DNA of 64,000 nucleotides from Bacillota bacterium (GCA_023412005.1 JAEYOE010000012.1:124001-188000); one strand, 5' to 3'; counted from the first letter of the stretch, positions 1 through 12,357 are shown. Translations and numbers: made by a program. Notes: generated by a model not told the origin, from the letters alone.

Positions 1-1
1 C

Positions 2-571
2 ATCCGCTATGCCAAGGGGCTGCGCGTGCTGCGGCAGCCGTATTTTGAGACACTGATATCGTTTATCATTTCCGCGAACAACAACGTGGGGCGCATCAGC
101 CGCATTGTGGAAACACTCTGTGAGAAGTACGGCGAGCCAATACCCAACGGGCACGATTTTCCAATGCCGGAGAAGCTGGCGGCACTCTCGGCGGACGAGC
201 TTAAAGCGTGCGGCACGGGCTACCGAGCGCAATACATCATCGGCACGGCACGGATGATCTGCGATGGGTTTAACCTGGATGCCGTGGCGACGATGCCTTA
301 TGAACATGCGCGCGTGAAGCTGACAGAATTACCCGGTGTGGGCCTCAAGGTGGCAGACTGCGTGGCGCTTTACGGCATGGGCTTTTTAAGCGCGTTTCCG
401 CTTGATGTATGGATGCGGCGCGTGATCTGTGGCGTGTACCATTATAGCGGCAAAAACGATGGCGACATGCGGCGTTTTGTAGACAGAACATTCGGTGAGA
501 CCGCGGGCATCGCCCAGCAGTATCTGTTCCACTACGCCCGGCACCACAAGGATGCCGTGTGCGAAAGATAA
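2..571 (+). CDS. 8-oxoguanine DNA glycosylase (OGG1-like), C-terminal part
   Basis: The reading frame is open to the left edge, so the true start lies outside the window. The visible part is a helix-hairpin-helix GPD base-excision glycosylase: the hairpin LPGVGLKVADC at 328-360 carries the catalytic lysine (codon 347-349), and the helix FPLDVWMRR supplies the conserved aspartate (codon 404-406). Known function of the family: removal of 8-oxoguanine or alkylated purines from DNA with lyase activity. The order Lys-hairpin then P-L-D-V-W fits the OGG1 branch better than AlkA or MutY, and no C-terminal Fe-S cysteine cluster is present, which argues against Nth and MutY. It stands alone; the next gene starts about 215 bases downstream. 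Confidence 0.85.
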   Translation: MRYAKGLRVLRQPYFETLISFIISANNNVGRISRIVETLCEKYGEPIPNGHDFPMPEKLAALSADELKACGTGYRAQYIIGTARMICDGFNLDAVATMPYEHARVKLTELPGVGLKVADCVALYGMGFLSAFPLDVWMRRVICGVYHYSGKNDGDMRRFVDRTFGETAGIAQQYLFHYARHHKDAVCER

Positions 572-786
572 GCCCCGGCTGGTAATCATTTTTTAACTTA
601 TACGGAACTCACTCTCCATTCAAATTTTAAGAAACTATGAACACTTGCCTTGGGCGCGCCCGTCCAAGCGTTTAATGTGCTATGATAAGACTGTTAAACG
701 CTTTAATTGATCAACGCTGATCATCATAATATATAAAACCAGCTGGGTTATGATATGTTTAGAATAGAGAGAAGGGAGTTTTGCCT

Positions 787-2265
787 TTGAACGAATTTGC
801 GAAAAAAATCAAGGAGGTCTGTTTTTCCGTACTGCCGATTGTGGTGATTGTCCTTTTATTGAATTTTTTTGTTACTCCGATAGAAACGGTCTTTCTCATC
901 CGGTTTCTCATTGGGGCTGTCTTTATCATGATTGGCCTGTCGATATTCCTGTATGGTATTGATATCGGTATTACGCCGGTGGGAGACCATATGGGTAAGC
1001 TGATAACAAAGCCGAATAAACTGTACCTTGTGATATTGGGCGGGCTTTTTTTGGGCTTCTTTATATCGGTGGCTGAGCCCGATCTGCAAATTCTGGCGAC
1101 ACAGGTGGATACGGTGACGGCAGGAGCGATTCCCAAAATGACGATCGTTGTGATTGTGTCAATCGGAATTGCAGTAATGCTGGCTTTTGGTTTGGTCAGA
1201 ATTGTCTACGGTGTTCCGCTTTACATTTTACTCGCTATACTTTATGGTGTGGTGCTGGTTTTGTCATTTTTTACATCGCCGGAGTTTCTTGCGATATCGT
1301 TTGATTCATCGGGTGCCACAACCGGTGCATTAACCGTGCCTTTTATACTCTCTTTGGCCATGGGTGTCACCACAATGAAAAGGGACAGCAAAGGAGCCGA
1401 AAAAGACAGCTTTGGCCTCGTTGCCATTGCGTCGACCGGGGCCATTATTGCCGTGATGGTGATGAGCATCATCGCCGGTCAAAACGAGATTTCCGGCGTG
1501 GCAGAACCGCTTGTGCACGACACGTCTTCAATAATGGGTCCGTTTTTTAGTCAGATTATGCATTCAATTCCGGAAATTGCATTGGCACTGCTGCCGCTTT
1601 TGATGATTTTTCTCGTATTTAATTTTGTGAAGTTAAGGCTGAGCAGGCACGAAGTGCGCAAAATAATATTTGGAATCGGCTATGCGTTCATTGGGCTAAT
1701 TCTGTTTATGACGGGAGTCAACGCAGGCTTTATGGACGTTGGCGCCATGATGGGTTATAATATAGCTTCTATGAATGCATCGGCGATTGTGGTTGTCGTG
1801 GGTTTCCTGATCGGGCTTGTCACAATACTGGCTGAGCCTGCCGTGCACGTGCTCACCCGTCAGATTGAGGAGGTCACCAGCGGGTCAGTTAAACGGCTTT
1901 TTGTATTTTCTGCCCTGTGTATCGGTGTGGGTTTGGCCGTCTTGCTGTCAATGCTGCGCATATTGATACCGGAGCTCATGCTTTGGCATATATTGCTTCC
2001 GGGATATATTATATCGATCGCGCTTTCCTTTTTTGGGCCTAAGCTGTTTGTGGGTATCGCGTTTGATGCGGGTGGCGTGGCCACCGGGCCTATGACAGCC
2101 ACGTTCATACTGGCTTTTGCTCAGGGCGCTGCCAACGCGATAGATAGTGCTGACGTTTTGGTGGATGGCTTTGGCATCATTGCTCTGGTTGCGCTCACAC
2201 CGATCATCACATTGCAGCTGCTGGGGCTGATTTATCAATACAAGTCGAAAAGAAGGAGTGTATGA
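787..2265 (+). CDS. DUF1538 family multi-pass membrane protein
   Basis: This is an integral membrane protein of about 492 residues with roughly 12 hydrophobic segments. It is an internal duplication: the first half has SVAEPDLQILATQVDTVTAG followed by SFDSSGATTG, and the second half repeats this as ILAEPAVHVLTRQIEEVTSG and AFDAGGVATG. The conserved AEP and FD-x-G-x-x-TG motifs are characteristic of DUF1538, whose substrate is not known; transport of a small solute or ion is inferred. Start choice: a strong AGGGAG at 773-778 sits 8 bases before TTG 787 but only 2 before TTG 781, so 787 is preferred. Its stop overlaps the start of the PII-like gene by four bases, which implies translational coupling and a functional pair. 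Confidence 0.8.
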   Translation: MNEFAKKIKEVCFSVLPIVVIVLLLNFFVTPIETVFLIRFLIGAVFIMIGLSIFLYGIDIGITPVGDHMGKLITKPNKLYLVILGGLFLGFFISVAEPDLQILATQVDTVTAGAIPKMTIVVIVSIGIAVMLAFGLVRIVYGVPLYILLAILYGVVLVLSFFTSPEFLAISFDSSGATTGALTVPFILSLAMGVTTMKRDSKGAEKDSFGLVAIASTGAIIAVMVMSIIAGQNEISGVAEPLVHDTSSIMGPFFSQIMHSIPEIALALLPLLMIFLVFNFVKLRLSRHEVRKIIFGIGYAFIGLILFMTGVNAGFMDVGAMMGYNIASMNASAIVVVVGFLIGLVTILAEPAVHVLTRQIEEVTSGSVKRLFVFSALCIGVGLAVLLSMLRILIPELMLWHILLPGYIISIALSFFGPKLFVGIAFDAGGVATGPMTATFILAFAQGAANAIDSADVLVDGFGIIALVALTPIITLQLLGLIYQYKSKRRSV

Positions 2266-2927
2266 TGGTAATGCACACGCAAAGCTCGGATTTTGCGCTG
2301 ATTACGGTTATTGTTAATGCGGGCGGAGGCAGCCGCGTTTTAAATGTGGCAAAGAGTTTCGGTATTACAGGCGGAACTTTGTACTTGGGGCGGGGAACAG
2401 TAAAAAACCGTTTGTTGGAGTTCTTCGAAATGAACGACGTCCATAAAGAAATTGTGGTTATGGTCAGCGAATCGTGTCTGGCAAATCGCGTGATCGGCGA
2501 TCTTAATCAAGAATTTCATTTCGATAAGAAAAATCATGGTATCGCTTTTGTGATGCCAATTGCCCGTGTATACGGTATCAGCCGCTTTCAATGCGGTATC
2601 AATTCGAATAAAGGTGTTGAAGAAATTATGTATCAAGCTATTTATGCGATTGTAGAAAAAGGAAAAGCTGAAGATGTGGTTGAAGCCGCTGTAAAGGCCG
2701 GTTCGCGCGGAGGAACGATTATTAACGCGCGCGGCTCAGGAATTCACGAGACCAGTAAGCTTTTTTCTATGGAAATAGAGCCGCAGAAAGAAATCGTGAT
2801 GATCATATCGAAAGCCGACAGTACGGATAAGATCGTTCAGACCATTCGTGACGAACTGCATATTGACGAGCCGGGAAAAGGGATTGTCTACGTTCAGGAT
2901 GTGACTCAGGCATATGGCCTGTACTGA
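2262..2927 (+). CDS. Tandem two-domain PII-like signalling protein
   Basis: The protein has 221 residues and contains two consecutive PII-like ferredoxin folds, about residues 8-107 and 116-221. Each ends in a similar strand (GIAFVMPIARVYG and GIVYVQDVTQAYG), and each has a G-rich turn (GGTLYLGRGT and GGTIINARGSG) where the T-loop of PII begins. Classical PII proteins are about 112-residue homotrimers binding ATP/ADP and 2-oxoglutarate; here one chain carries two units. The gene overlaps the DUF1538 transporter-like gene in an ATGA arrangement, as glnK overlaps amtB operons, so it probably gates or senses that membrane protein. The uridylylated tyrosine of GlnB is not obvious. In-frame ATG codons at 2265 and 2271 are alternative starts with the same AGGAG at 2254-2258. 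Confidence 0.82.
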   Translation: MMVMHTQSSDFALITVIVNAGGGSRVLNVAKSFGITGGTLYLGRGTVKNRLLEFFEMNDVHKEIVVMVSESCLANRVIGDLNQEFHFDKKNHGIAFVMPIARVYGISRFQCGINSNKGVEEIMYQAIYAIVEKGKAEDVVEAAVKAGSRGGTIINARGSGIHETSKLFSMEIEPQKEIVMIISKADSTDKIVQTIRDELHIDEPGKGIVYVQDVTQAYGLY

Positions 2928-3070
2928 GGCGCTATAAGGATATTGAATTTTCACCGTTCATGTGATACATTCCGACTGTTAAAGTGAGATTAAATGCTGA
3001 TTTGAGCCATGGTCACCATAGTCGAATTTTCTGTCGCTTTAATTTAAAACCATTTGTTGGTCAAATAATA

Positions 3071-3096
3071 AGGGCTGCCCGCTTGGGCAGCCCTTT
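3071..3096 (-). terminator. Rho-independent terminator of nifJ
   Basis: A perfect 10-bp stem AGGGCTGCCC / GGGCAGCCCT with a GCTT loop lies 22 bases past the nifJ stop. Read on the minus strand it is followed by TTATTATTT. Confidence 0.8.
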
Positions 3097-3117
3097 GTGC
3101 GTTTATCGCATTTGTGC

Positions 3118-6642
<3,525 letters not shown>

Positions 6643-6740
6643 ATTTATCCTCCTTAAATGATTGGAATCATGTTGAAACGTGATGATCCGGTTGTTATAA
6701 AGCTGTTTGCTTGGAACTTAGTGTGTTCACAATCTCAAAT

Positions 6741-6769
6741 ATTATATATTCTTTAGAAGGAATGGTCAA
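6741..6769 (-). promoter_or_regulatory. Sigma-A type promoter of nifJ
   Basis: On the minus strand TTGACC (6769-6764) and TATAAT (6746-6741) are separated by 17 bases, a near-consensus promoter. Transcription would begin near 6734, giving a leader of about 90 bases. Confidence 0.75.
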
Positions 6770-7059
6770 TAAAATCCCGCGAATAATAGCGAGAGTCAAA
6801 CCGGAGTTCACAAAGAGTTTGCAATTGGTCAACCTGTTAATTGAGAATTATCCAAAACGTAAAAGCTTTGTCATGGTTTGTCCGTACAAAGAGAACGATG
6901 TCGCAAGAATAGGAGCGGTCATATGAAATAAGACAAAAGCGCCGCTCATGATCGATATTGTTACAATATGTTTGGTTATGGTAGCCATAAGGGATTTTTT
7001 GTGATGAACGTCAGAGACTTACTATTTTTTCGAAAAGCTTATCACAAATTGAGACCGAC
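6770..7059 (+). other. Intergenic, no supported gene
   Basis: AT-rich spacer between the nifJ promoter and the deacetylase remnant. A 71-codon frame from TTG 6711 to 6926 has no ribosome binding site and no recognisable domain. No hairpin or repeat stands out. Confidence 0.5.
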
Positions 7060-7320
7060 AATAAGACGGTGTACCTGACGTTTGATAACGGGCCGTTAGA
7101 CAACACTGTGCGCATACGCGATAAACTTGATGCGCAGGGTGTGGATGCTGAATCGATGGCGCGAAATGTGGCTGACAGTTTTCCAAACGCGCGATTATGC
7201 TGCTTCACCCAATGAGCGAAAAAAACGGATAAAGCGCTGGACGCGATTGAAAAGCTTGTGAACGATCTCAAAGGCAAGGGCTACAGCTTCGAAACGCTCT
7301 TGCAGGGTTTGAGTAAATAA
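7060..7320 (+). pseudogene. Decayed polysaccharide deacetylase (CE4) remnant
   Basis: Translation from 7060 gives NKTVYLTFDNGPLDNTVRI, matching the first catalytic motif of NodB-type deacetylases (TFDDGP) with Asp changed to Asn. The frame runs to a stop after 7210. In another frame 7190-7230 reads AIMLLHPMSEK, the usual LLHP motif, and from about 7230 the frame gives TDKALDAIEKLVNDLKGKGYSF and ends at TAA 7318, the typical C-terminus. The middle third of the domain, with the HxxxH motif, is missing. The pieces therefore show at least two frame changes and an internal deletion; it cannot make an enzyme. An intact relative is encoded at 25962-26735. Confidence 0.75.
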
Positions 7321-7429
7321 ATAGCGGTGACAAGGTGGTGTTATTGCATCAGCATTCACTAAGTAACTTATGAAATAACCATCAAGCAAAATGTCTTCAA
7401 ATTATTGATGATGAAAAGAAATTATCATG

Positions 7430-7514
7430 GTCATACTGAGGAGCGAAGCGAGGACTACGAAGTGGACCAGGATCTGCAGCAGATTCTTCACTCGCGTCGC
7501 TCGTTCAGAATGAC
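7430..7514. repeat. Interspersed GTCAT...ATGAC palindromic repeat, copy 1
   Basis: An 85-base element with inverted ends GTCATACTGAGG and CAGAATGAC and an internal GAGCGAAGCGA block. The same ends and the same GCGAAG core recur at 29127-29235 and 38604-38677. Confidence 0.65.
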
Positions 7515-7539
7515 CGTTAAGTTACAAAAAAGCATTGAC

Positions 7540-8574
7540 TTATTGCGTTGGTTCCGTGGACAGCTCATGCTCGAATGCGGTCGTCTCCATGTTCTCCAGT
7601 GCCAGCCCTGCACCCATGGCCACCGCATCCAGCGGATGCTCCGCGCGCCGCACAGGCATACCCGTCGCCTTGGCGACCAGCCTGTTAAAGCCCTGCAGCA
7701 GGCTGCCGCCGCCCGTTAACACGATGCCTTCGTTAATGATATCCGCCGCCAGCTCGGGCGGCGTTTGCTCCAGCACCGCCTTGATTGCGTCGATAACGCT
7801 CATAACTGGCTCGCAAAGCGCGCTGCGTATGCCTTGAGAATCGACGGATATGGATTTGGGCAGCCCTGACGTAACGTCGCGCCCGCGCACCTCCATCGTT
7901 TGCTCCTTGCCCTGATCCACTGCGCTGCCGAGCGTGATTTTGATCTGTTCCGCCGTGCTTTCGCCAATGATCATGCCATGGTTCTTTTTGACGTGCTTCA
8001 ATATCGCATCGTCCATATGGTTGCCGCCGATACGCAGTGACCGCGCTGTGACAATACCGCCGAGTGATATGATCGCGACCTCGCTGGTGCCGCCGCCGAT
8101 ATCCACCACCATGCAGCCCTTGGCCTGATGCACATTGAGCCCCGCGCCGATCGCGGCCGCCATGGGTTCGTCAATCAACAGCACCTCTCTAGCACCGGCT
8201 GAGCGAGCCGCTTCTTCAACGGCGCGTTTTTCCACCTCGGTGATGCCGCACGGAATGCAGATGACGAGCCTCGGGCTGCGTTTGATGAGCCCCTGCGGCA
8301 GCGCCTTTCCAATAAAATATTTAAGCATGATTTCAGTCGTATTGTAATCCGCAATCACGCCGTCTTTCAGCGGCCTCACCGCCACAATGCCGCCCGGTGT
8401 TCGTCCGATCATCTTCTTGGCTTCTTCGCCGACGGCCAGAATATCTTGATTGTTGTTGTTTCTCATTGCCACAACAGAGGGCTCCCGAAGGATAATCCCT
8501 TTGCCTTTCATATAAACAAGCGTGTTCGCCGTTCCAAGATCAATACCAAGGCACGGCGCCATAAATGAGAACAT
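7540..8574 (-). CDS. mreB: Rod shape-determining protein MreB/Mbl
   Basis: A bacterial actin homologue of 344 residues, the normal length. It polymerises in an ATP-dependent way on the inner face of the membrane and positions the cell wall elongation machinery. The actin-fold nucleotide motifs are present: GIDLGTANTLVY (phosphate 1), DIGGGTSEVAIISLGG (phosphate 2) and LTGGGSLLQGF (adenosine). The start at 8574 is preceded by GGAGGTTTCT. Unlike the usual arrangement there is no mreC or mreD downstream, so this may be a second paralogue (Mbl or MreBH type) rather than the mreBCD operon copy; the sequence alone does not decide. It is divergent from the cwlD-like gene. Confidence 0.93.
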   Translation of the reverse strand: MFSFMAPCLGIDLGTANTLVYMKGKGIILREPSVVAMRNNNNQDILAVGEEAKKMIGRTPGGIVAVRPLKDGVIADYNTTEIMLKYFIGKALPQGLIKRSPRLVICIPCGITEVEKRAVEEAARSAGAREVLLIDEPMAAAIGAGLNVHQAKGCMVVDIGGGTSEVAIISLGGIVTARSLRIGGNHMDDAILKHVKKNHGMIIGESTAEQIKITLGSAVDQGKEQTMEVRGRDVTSGLPKSISVDSQGIRSALCEPVMSVIDAIKAVLEQTPPELAADIINEGIVLTGGGSLLQGFNRLVAKATGMPVRRAEHPLDAVAMGAGLALENMETTAFEHELSTEPTQ

Positions 8575-8821
8575 AGAAACCTCCGCAATTTGTTAATGCT
8601 ATAATTCTTCCTATATAGCCCGTTTTTATACATTTAGTCTTTTGAATTGGCCGGAGCTGTGCTGATTATCGGTCATCTGTGATCCGGTAATATTTTGCTT
8701 GTCACAAAGCGGCAGCTGGGTTAAAATAGATGAAAACGTTTTCTTTTTATTATTTTCTCAAGCTCATCAAGAGTGTCGGTGGTATGGTGTTGGTGGAAAC
8801 TTCATAAGGACGGACGACTCT

Positions 8822-9586
8822 ATGGACAAACCGCGGCATCAGTTGGAGGTTAACAACCCACGTCGCCGAAAATACCGTTTTAATGCCAAAAAACTCGTAA
8901 TTACGCTGATATCGGTCGGCTGTATAGCCGTTCTTGTTGTGTTGTGTGTGCAGCATTTTGGCAGCCAGCCGGCATCAGCCTATACCGGCACCGCGCCGCC
9001 AGCATCAGACAGCACCGACGTTGATGTACTCAAGAACAAAAGCATCGTGATTGACGCCGGACACGGCGGATTCGACCCGGGTGCAATCGGTGCTTCGGGC
9101 ATCCGCGAGGACGAACTGAACTTGAAAGTGGCAAAACAGCTGCAGCAAGAGCTGGAGGATAAAGGCGCGACGGTGATTATGACGCGCAGCACCGATGACG
9201 CGATCGCCAAAACGAAGGACGATGATATGGCTGAACGCCGCCGCATAATAGAGGAAAGCGACTCGGATATCGTCATCAGCATTCATATGAACTCTCATAC
9301 CGATTCAAAAATCAGCGGCCCGCTTGTGCTGTTCATGCCGGGTTCAGACAACGGCAAACGGCTCGCGGAAAACATTATGGACAGCATTAACGAGGAACTC
9401 AATGCAGACGGCAAAGCGCGCAGTGACGACCTTTATATACTCAAAAGCGGCAACCAGCCGTGCGTGCTGGTGGAGTGCGGCTATATTAGCAACGCGATGG
9501 AGGAAGCCAGCCTGAATCGTGAGGACTACCAAAAAAAGATCGCCGATGCGATTCTAAAAGGCGCCGCTGAGTTTTTCGGCGGCTGA
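8822..9586 (+). CDS. cwlD: N-acetylmuramoyl-L-alanine amidase, CwlD type
   Basis: A membrane-anchored zinc amidase of 254 residues that cleaves the bond between muramic acid and the peptide stem; the CwlD group acts in making muramic delta-lactam in spore cortex. Residues about 22-44 form one N-terminal transmembrane helix after a basic stretch, followed by a Ser/Ala/Thr linker and an Amidase_3 domain from about residue 75. Zinc ligands and catalytic residues are visible: IDAGHGGFDPG, REDELN, SIHMNSH and the glutamate in VLVECGYISN. ATG 8822 is preferred over the upstream frame start because AAGGA at 8806-8810 precedes it and the helix then lies at the usual place. CwlD rather than another Amidase_3 protein is inferred from size and single anchor. 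Confidence 0.82.
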   Translation: MDKPRHQLEVNNPRRRKYRFNAKKLVITLISVGCIAVLVVLCVQHFGSQPASAYTGTAPPASDSTDVDVLKNKSIVIDAGHGGFDPGAIGASGIREDELNLKVAKQLQQELEDKGATVIMTRSTDDAIAKTKDDDMAERRRIIEESDSDIVISIHMNSHTDSKISGPLVLFMPGSDNGKRLAENIMDSINEELNADGKARSDDLYILKSGNQPCVLVECGYISNAMEEASLNREDYQKKIADAILKGAAEFFGG

Positions 9587-9615
9587 CAGTATAAAGCCTA
9601 CGGAGAGTTAACGCA

Positions 9616-10533
9616 GTGAACAAAACCCAAGCCAATGAGTACATTGCGCGCATCAATAAGGTGTGTGACTATATTGAAGGTCATCTCGGAGACGATATGA
9701 CACTTGCGGAGCTGGCGTCGGTTGCGGGATTTTCAGAGTTCCATTTTCACCGGATATTTGCGGCAATGACGCGCGAAACGCTGTTCAGCTTCATTCAGCG
9801 CTTAAGGCTGGAACGTGCCGCGATTCGTCTTGGCTTACACAGGGAAGAAAGCGTGACACAAATCGGAGCGGATTGCGGGTTTTCATCACCCGCGGTGTTT
9901 TCGCGGGTGTTTAAGAAACGCTTTGGGTGCACGCCGTCGGCGTTCAGAAAAAGCAAGGAGAATCAAAAAGAGAGCAACATAAGTCAACTGCTGCGCAACG
10001 ACGGGAAAGCACACTTAGATGCTGACGGGTATAATGGCAGAAAAAAGTGGAGGTTTGCTATGACACCCGAAGTAAAAATTGAAAAAATAGAGACGATGCG
10101 CGTTGCGTACTTGCGCTACGTGGGGCCTTATGTTGGCGACGGTGCGCTGTTTGAGAACCTGTACAAGCGTCTTTTTGCCTGGACACAGCCGCGCGGCATC
10201 GATGGGTCTACCAGCTACATCATTTACCATGACGACCCGCATGTAACGCAAGAGGATAAGCTCAGGATGAGCATCTGTGTGCCAATCGGCGACGATGTGA
10301 AGGTGTCCGGCGAGATCGGCGAGATGACGATCAACGGAGGCACATATGCGGTGGGCACGTTCGAGCTGGCGACGGATGAGTATATGCAGGCGTGGGACTA
10401 TATGTACTCGCAGTGGCTCCCGGAGAGCGGCTATCAGCCCGCGCCGGAAGCTGCTTTTGAGCGATACGGCAGCGACTGCAATGCAGACGGCAAGACCACT
10501 GTGGATATCTGTGTGCCGGTTACGGTTATGTAG
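9616..10533 (+). CDS. AraC-family regulator with GyrI-like effector domain
   Basis: A 305-residue cytoplasmic transcription factor. Residues about 8-108 hold the two AraC helix-turn-helix motifs (LAELASVAGFSEFHFHRIF and VTQIGADCGFSSPAVFSRVF). Residues about 152-305 form a GyrI-like small-molecule binding domain, starting VKIEKIETMRVAYLRYVGPY and ending VDICVPV. This DNA-binding plus GyrI layout matches Rob and related regulators, which bind hydrophobic or cationic drugs; the ligand here is unknown. It starts with GTG 9616, 8 bases after GGAGAG. It lies 30 bases after cwlD but is followed by its own terminator. Confidence 0.9.
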   Translation: MNKTQANEYIARINKVCDYIEGHLGDDMTLAELASVAGFSEFHFHRIFAAMTRETLFSFIQRLRLERAAIRLGLHREESVTQIGADCGFSSPAVFSRVFKKRFGCTPSAFRKSKENQKESNISQLLRNDGKAHLDADGYNGRKKWRFAMTPEVKIEKIETMRVAYLRYVGPYVGDGALFENLYKRLFAWTQPRGIDGSTSYIIYHDDPHVTQEDKLRMSICVPIGDDVKVSGEIGEMTINGGTYAVGTFELATDEYMQAWDYMYSQWLPESGYQPAPEAAFERYGSDCNADGKTTVDICVPVTVM

Positions 10534-10561
10534 CATTTGTTTATCATCAGCAATAAACAAG

Positions 10562-10584
10562 GGGCTGCTTTTTAGCGGCCTTTT
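10562..10584 (+). terminator. Terminator after the AraC-type regulator
   Basis: GGCTGC and GCGGCC form a short stem with a TTTTTA loop and are followed by TTTTG. It lies 30 bases past the regulator stop. Confidence 0.55.
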
Positions 10585-10641
10585 GTCGTATTCGGGTATA
10601 AATGTTTGGCGCTCCGTTTCTCTTTTTGATTGATGCTATGA

Positions 10642-10670
10642 TTGCGTCGCTGTTATAAAGCATATATAAT
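10642..10670 (+). promoter_or_regulatory. Probable promoter of the RsiV-like lipoprotein gene
   Basis: TTGCGT (10642-10647) and TATAAT (10665-10670) are separated by 17 bases, about 50 bases upstream of the ATG. Confidence 0.5.
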
Positions 10671-10724
10671 ACATATAAGGATGATATATTCTGCCGATTT
10701 ATAGTATTTTGAGAGGGAAATATC

Positions 10725-11564
10725 ATGAACATAAAGAAAACAGCGGCAATGGCTGTTGTACTGGTTATGCTTATCACAGCGGCGGCCTGCGCCTCTTCCG
10801 TGCCTTCAACAGCACCAACGCTGACGCCCGCCGTCACATCGGAGACGACGCCGATACCCACCGAGACATCAACGCCTTCAACAGCGCCGTCTGCCACAGC
10901 CGCGGTGGTGCCAAGCGCAACGACTGCGGAGCCAACGGCAGCGCCCGCCCCGCTGACCGTGGATGACAACCCGCTGATATATAACAGCGACTATGTGGAT
11001 GTTCAGATATCCTGCCCCGAGATTTCCGGTATGCAGGATGCTGCGGCGCAAACCGGCATAAACGATGGGGTATACAATTATCTTTTGAATATGGCGCATT
11101 CTGTGGAAGACGCGTCGAAGCGTGATGCCAAAGGGTCCGGCACACATGGTGTGTACCGAATTGATTCTGAGTTCTCGGTGAAACGAAACGACGGGCGTGT
11201 TCTCTCGGTGAAAATTGATATCACCACGTTTGAGGGCGGTGCGAATGTCGCCACGGATGCCACATTTGTCAATGTGATAAACGGCAAAAAAGTTGCTCAG
11301 CCGACTCTCGAAGAACTGTTTAAAGGTGAATTTGACTATGAAGCCATTTTGAACGAGAAGGTCAGCGAGCTGATTGCTGCCGACCCGGAGGGGGATATTT
11401 ATAGCTTTGACGCGATATCGTCGGACCAGTGGTATTATTTAACCAATTCATCGCTTGTGCTTGTGTTCCCAAGCTACAGCATCGCGCCGGGGGCATACGG
11501 CTTGCCCGAGTTTGCCATACCGTTTGCGGATATATCGCGGTATCTGATTAAGGAGATACAGTAG
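10725..11564 (+). CDS. RsiV-like DUF4163/DUF3298 lipoprotein
   Basis: A secreted, lipid-anchored protein of 279 residues. A basic N-terminus and hydrophobic stretch end in TAAAC (Cys22, lipobox). Residues about 24-75 are a low-complexity Ser/Thr/Pro/Ala linker, likely extended in the wall. The rest is a DUF4163 domain followed by DUF3298 (NGKKVAQPTLEELFKG and then the typical SLVLVFPSYSIAPGAYG). These domains occur in the lysozyme-binding anti-sigma factor RsiV and in the deacetylase PdaC, so binding of cell wall or lysozyme is a reasonable inference. There is no cytoplasmic sigma-binding segment, so it is not itself an anti-sigma factor. It is monocistronic with a terminator at 11581. Confidence 0.8.
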   Translation: MNIKKTAAMAVVLVMLITAAACASSVPSTAPTLTPAVTSETTPIPTETSTPSTAPSATAAVVPSATTAEPTAAPAPLTVDDNPLIYNSDYVDVQISCPEISGMQDAAAQTGINDGVYNYLLNMAHSVEDASKRDAKGSGTHGVYRIDSEFSVKRNDGRVLSVKIDITTFEGGANVATDATFVNVINGKKVAQPTLEELFKGEFDYEAILNEKVSELIAADPEGDIYSFDAISSDQWYYLTNSSLVLVFPSYSIAPGAYGLPEFAIPFADISRYLIKEIQ

Positions 11565-11580
11565 ACAGCTCCAAACAACA

Positions 11581-11602
11581 AAAGCCGCTGGGTGCGGCTT
11601 TT
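11581..11602 (+). terminator. Terminator after the RsiV-like gene
   Basis: AAAGCCGC and GCGGCTTTT form a stem over a TGGGT loop. The structure could act on both strands and also serves the convergent acetyltransferase gene. Confidence 0.75.
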
Positions 11603-11630
11603 ATGTTGTGTTAACTGCTGTGCAATTCGT

Positions 11631-12263
11631 TTAGATAGAAAGCTTATCGATATCTGCGTTCATAATATGGGGTAAATGCTGCTGTATCTTTTCAAACGGC
11701 CAGTCCCACCATTGCAGCTGCAGCAATTTATCGATGGTTTGTTCATCAAACCTTTTTCTTATTACCTTTGCGGGAACACCGCCCACAATGGTATACGGTG
11801 CAACATCCTTGGTGACAACCGCTCTTGCGGCGATGATGGCACCATCGCCGATATGAACGCCGGATAGTATGGCGGCTTCGTATCCAATCCATACATCGTT
11901 GCCGATCACAATATCGCCATTGTTGTCCCATGCGGATGCAACGTGTTGCTTGTTCAGACCCCATTCCTCATAAAATATAGGAAACGGATAAGTGGACAGT
12001 GACCTCAAGGTGTGATTGGCACTGTTGAAAATAAACTTTGCGCCGCAAGCAATTGAACAGAATTTGCCGATAATCAGTCTGTCCTGATTGACAGGATAGT
12101 GATACAGCACATTGTTTTTTTCAAACTGCCTTGGGTCGGAAACAAAGTCGTTGTATATTGTATAATCTCCCATAATGATATTGGGATTTGTCACGACGCT
12201 TTTCAAATAGATGGTTTGAGAGTCGTTGGTGCGCGGATATATTTTATTATCCGGAATAGTCAT
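11631..12263 (-). CDS. Vat/CatB-type O-acetyltransferase (xenobiotic acetyltransferase)
   Basis: A cytoplasmic left-handed beta-helix (hexapeptide) acetyltransferase of 210 residues. After an N-terminal region ending in LIIGKFCSIACGAKFIFN come the catalytic histidine motif NSANHTLRSLSTYPF, a loop EEWG, and hexapeptide repeats (GDIVIGNDVWIGYEAAILSG). The tail GGVPAKVIRKRFDE is typical of the family. Vat enzymes acetylate streptogramin A and CatB acetylates chloramphenicol, but many chromosomal members have no proven drug substrate, so resistance is not shown. The start is ATG 12263, with TGGAGG just upstream; the 18 extra upstream codons are not needed. Confidence 0.85.
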   Translation of the reverse strand: MTIPDNKIYPRTNDSQTIYLKSVVTNPNIIMGDYTIYNDFVSDPRQFEKNNVLYHYPVNQDRLIIGKFCSIACGAKFIFNSANHTLRSLSTYPFPIFYEEWGLNKQHVASAWDNNGDIVIGNDVWIGYEAAILSGVHIGDGAIIAARAVVTKDVAPYTIVGGVPAKVIRKRFDEQTIDKLLQLQWWDWPFEKIQQHLPHIMNADIDKLSI

Positions 12264-12357
12264 AAAAACCTCCAGTGGTATGTTTTTTATTAAACTATTC
12301 CGGCTGTTGCAATGCACATTTTCATAGAGTTCACCACCTCTTATAACACTGAGGCGC

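Noticed and set aside
6711..6926. 71-codon frame from TTG between nifJ and the deacetylase remnant
   Set aside because: It overlaps the nifJ promoter, has no ribosome binding site and no recognisable domain.
11631..12263. Acquired streptogramin resistance gene
   Set aside because: The fold is Vat/CatB-like, but base use and neighbours are chromosomal and many such enzymes have other substrates.
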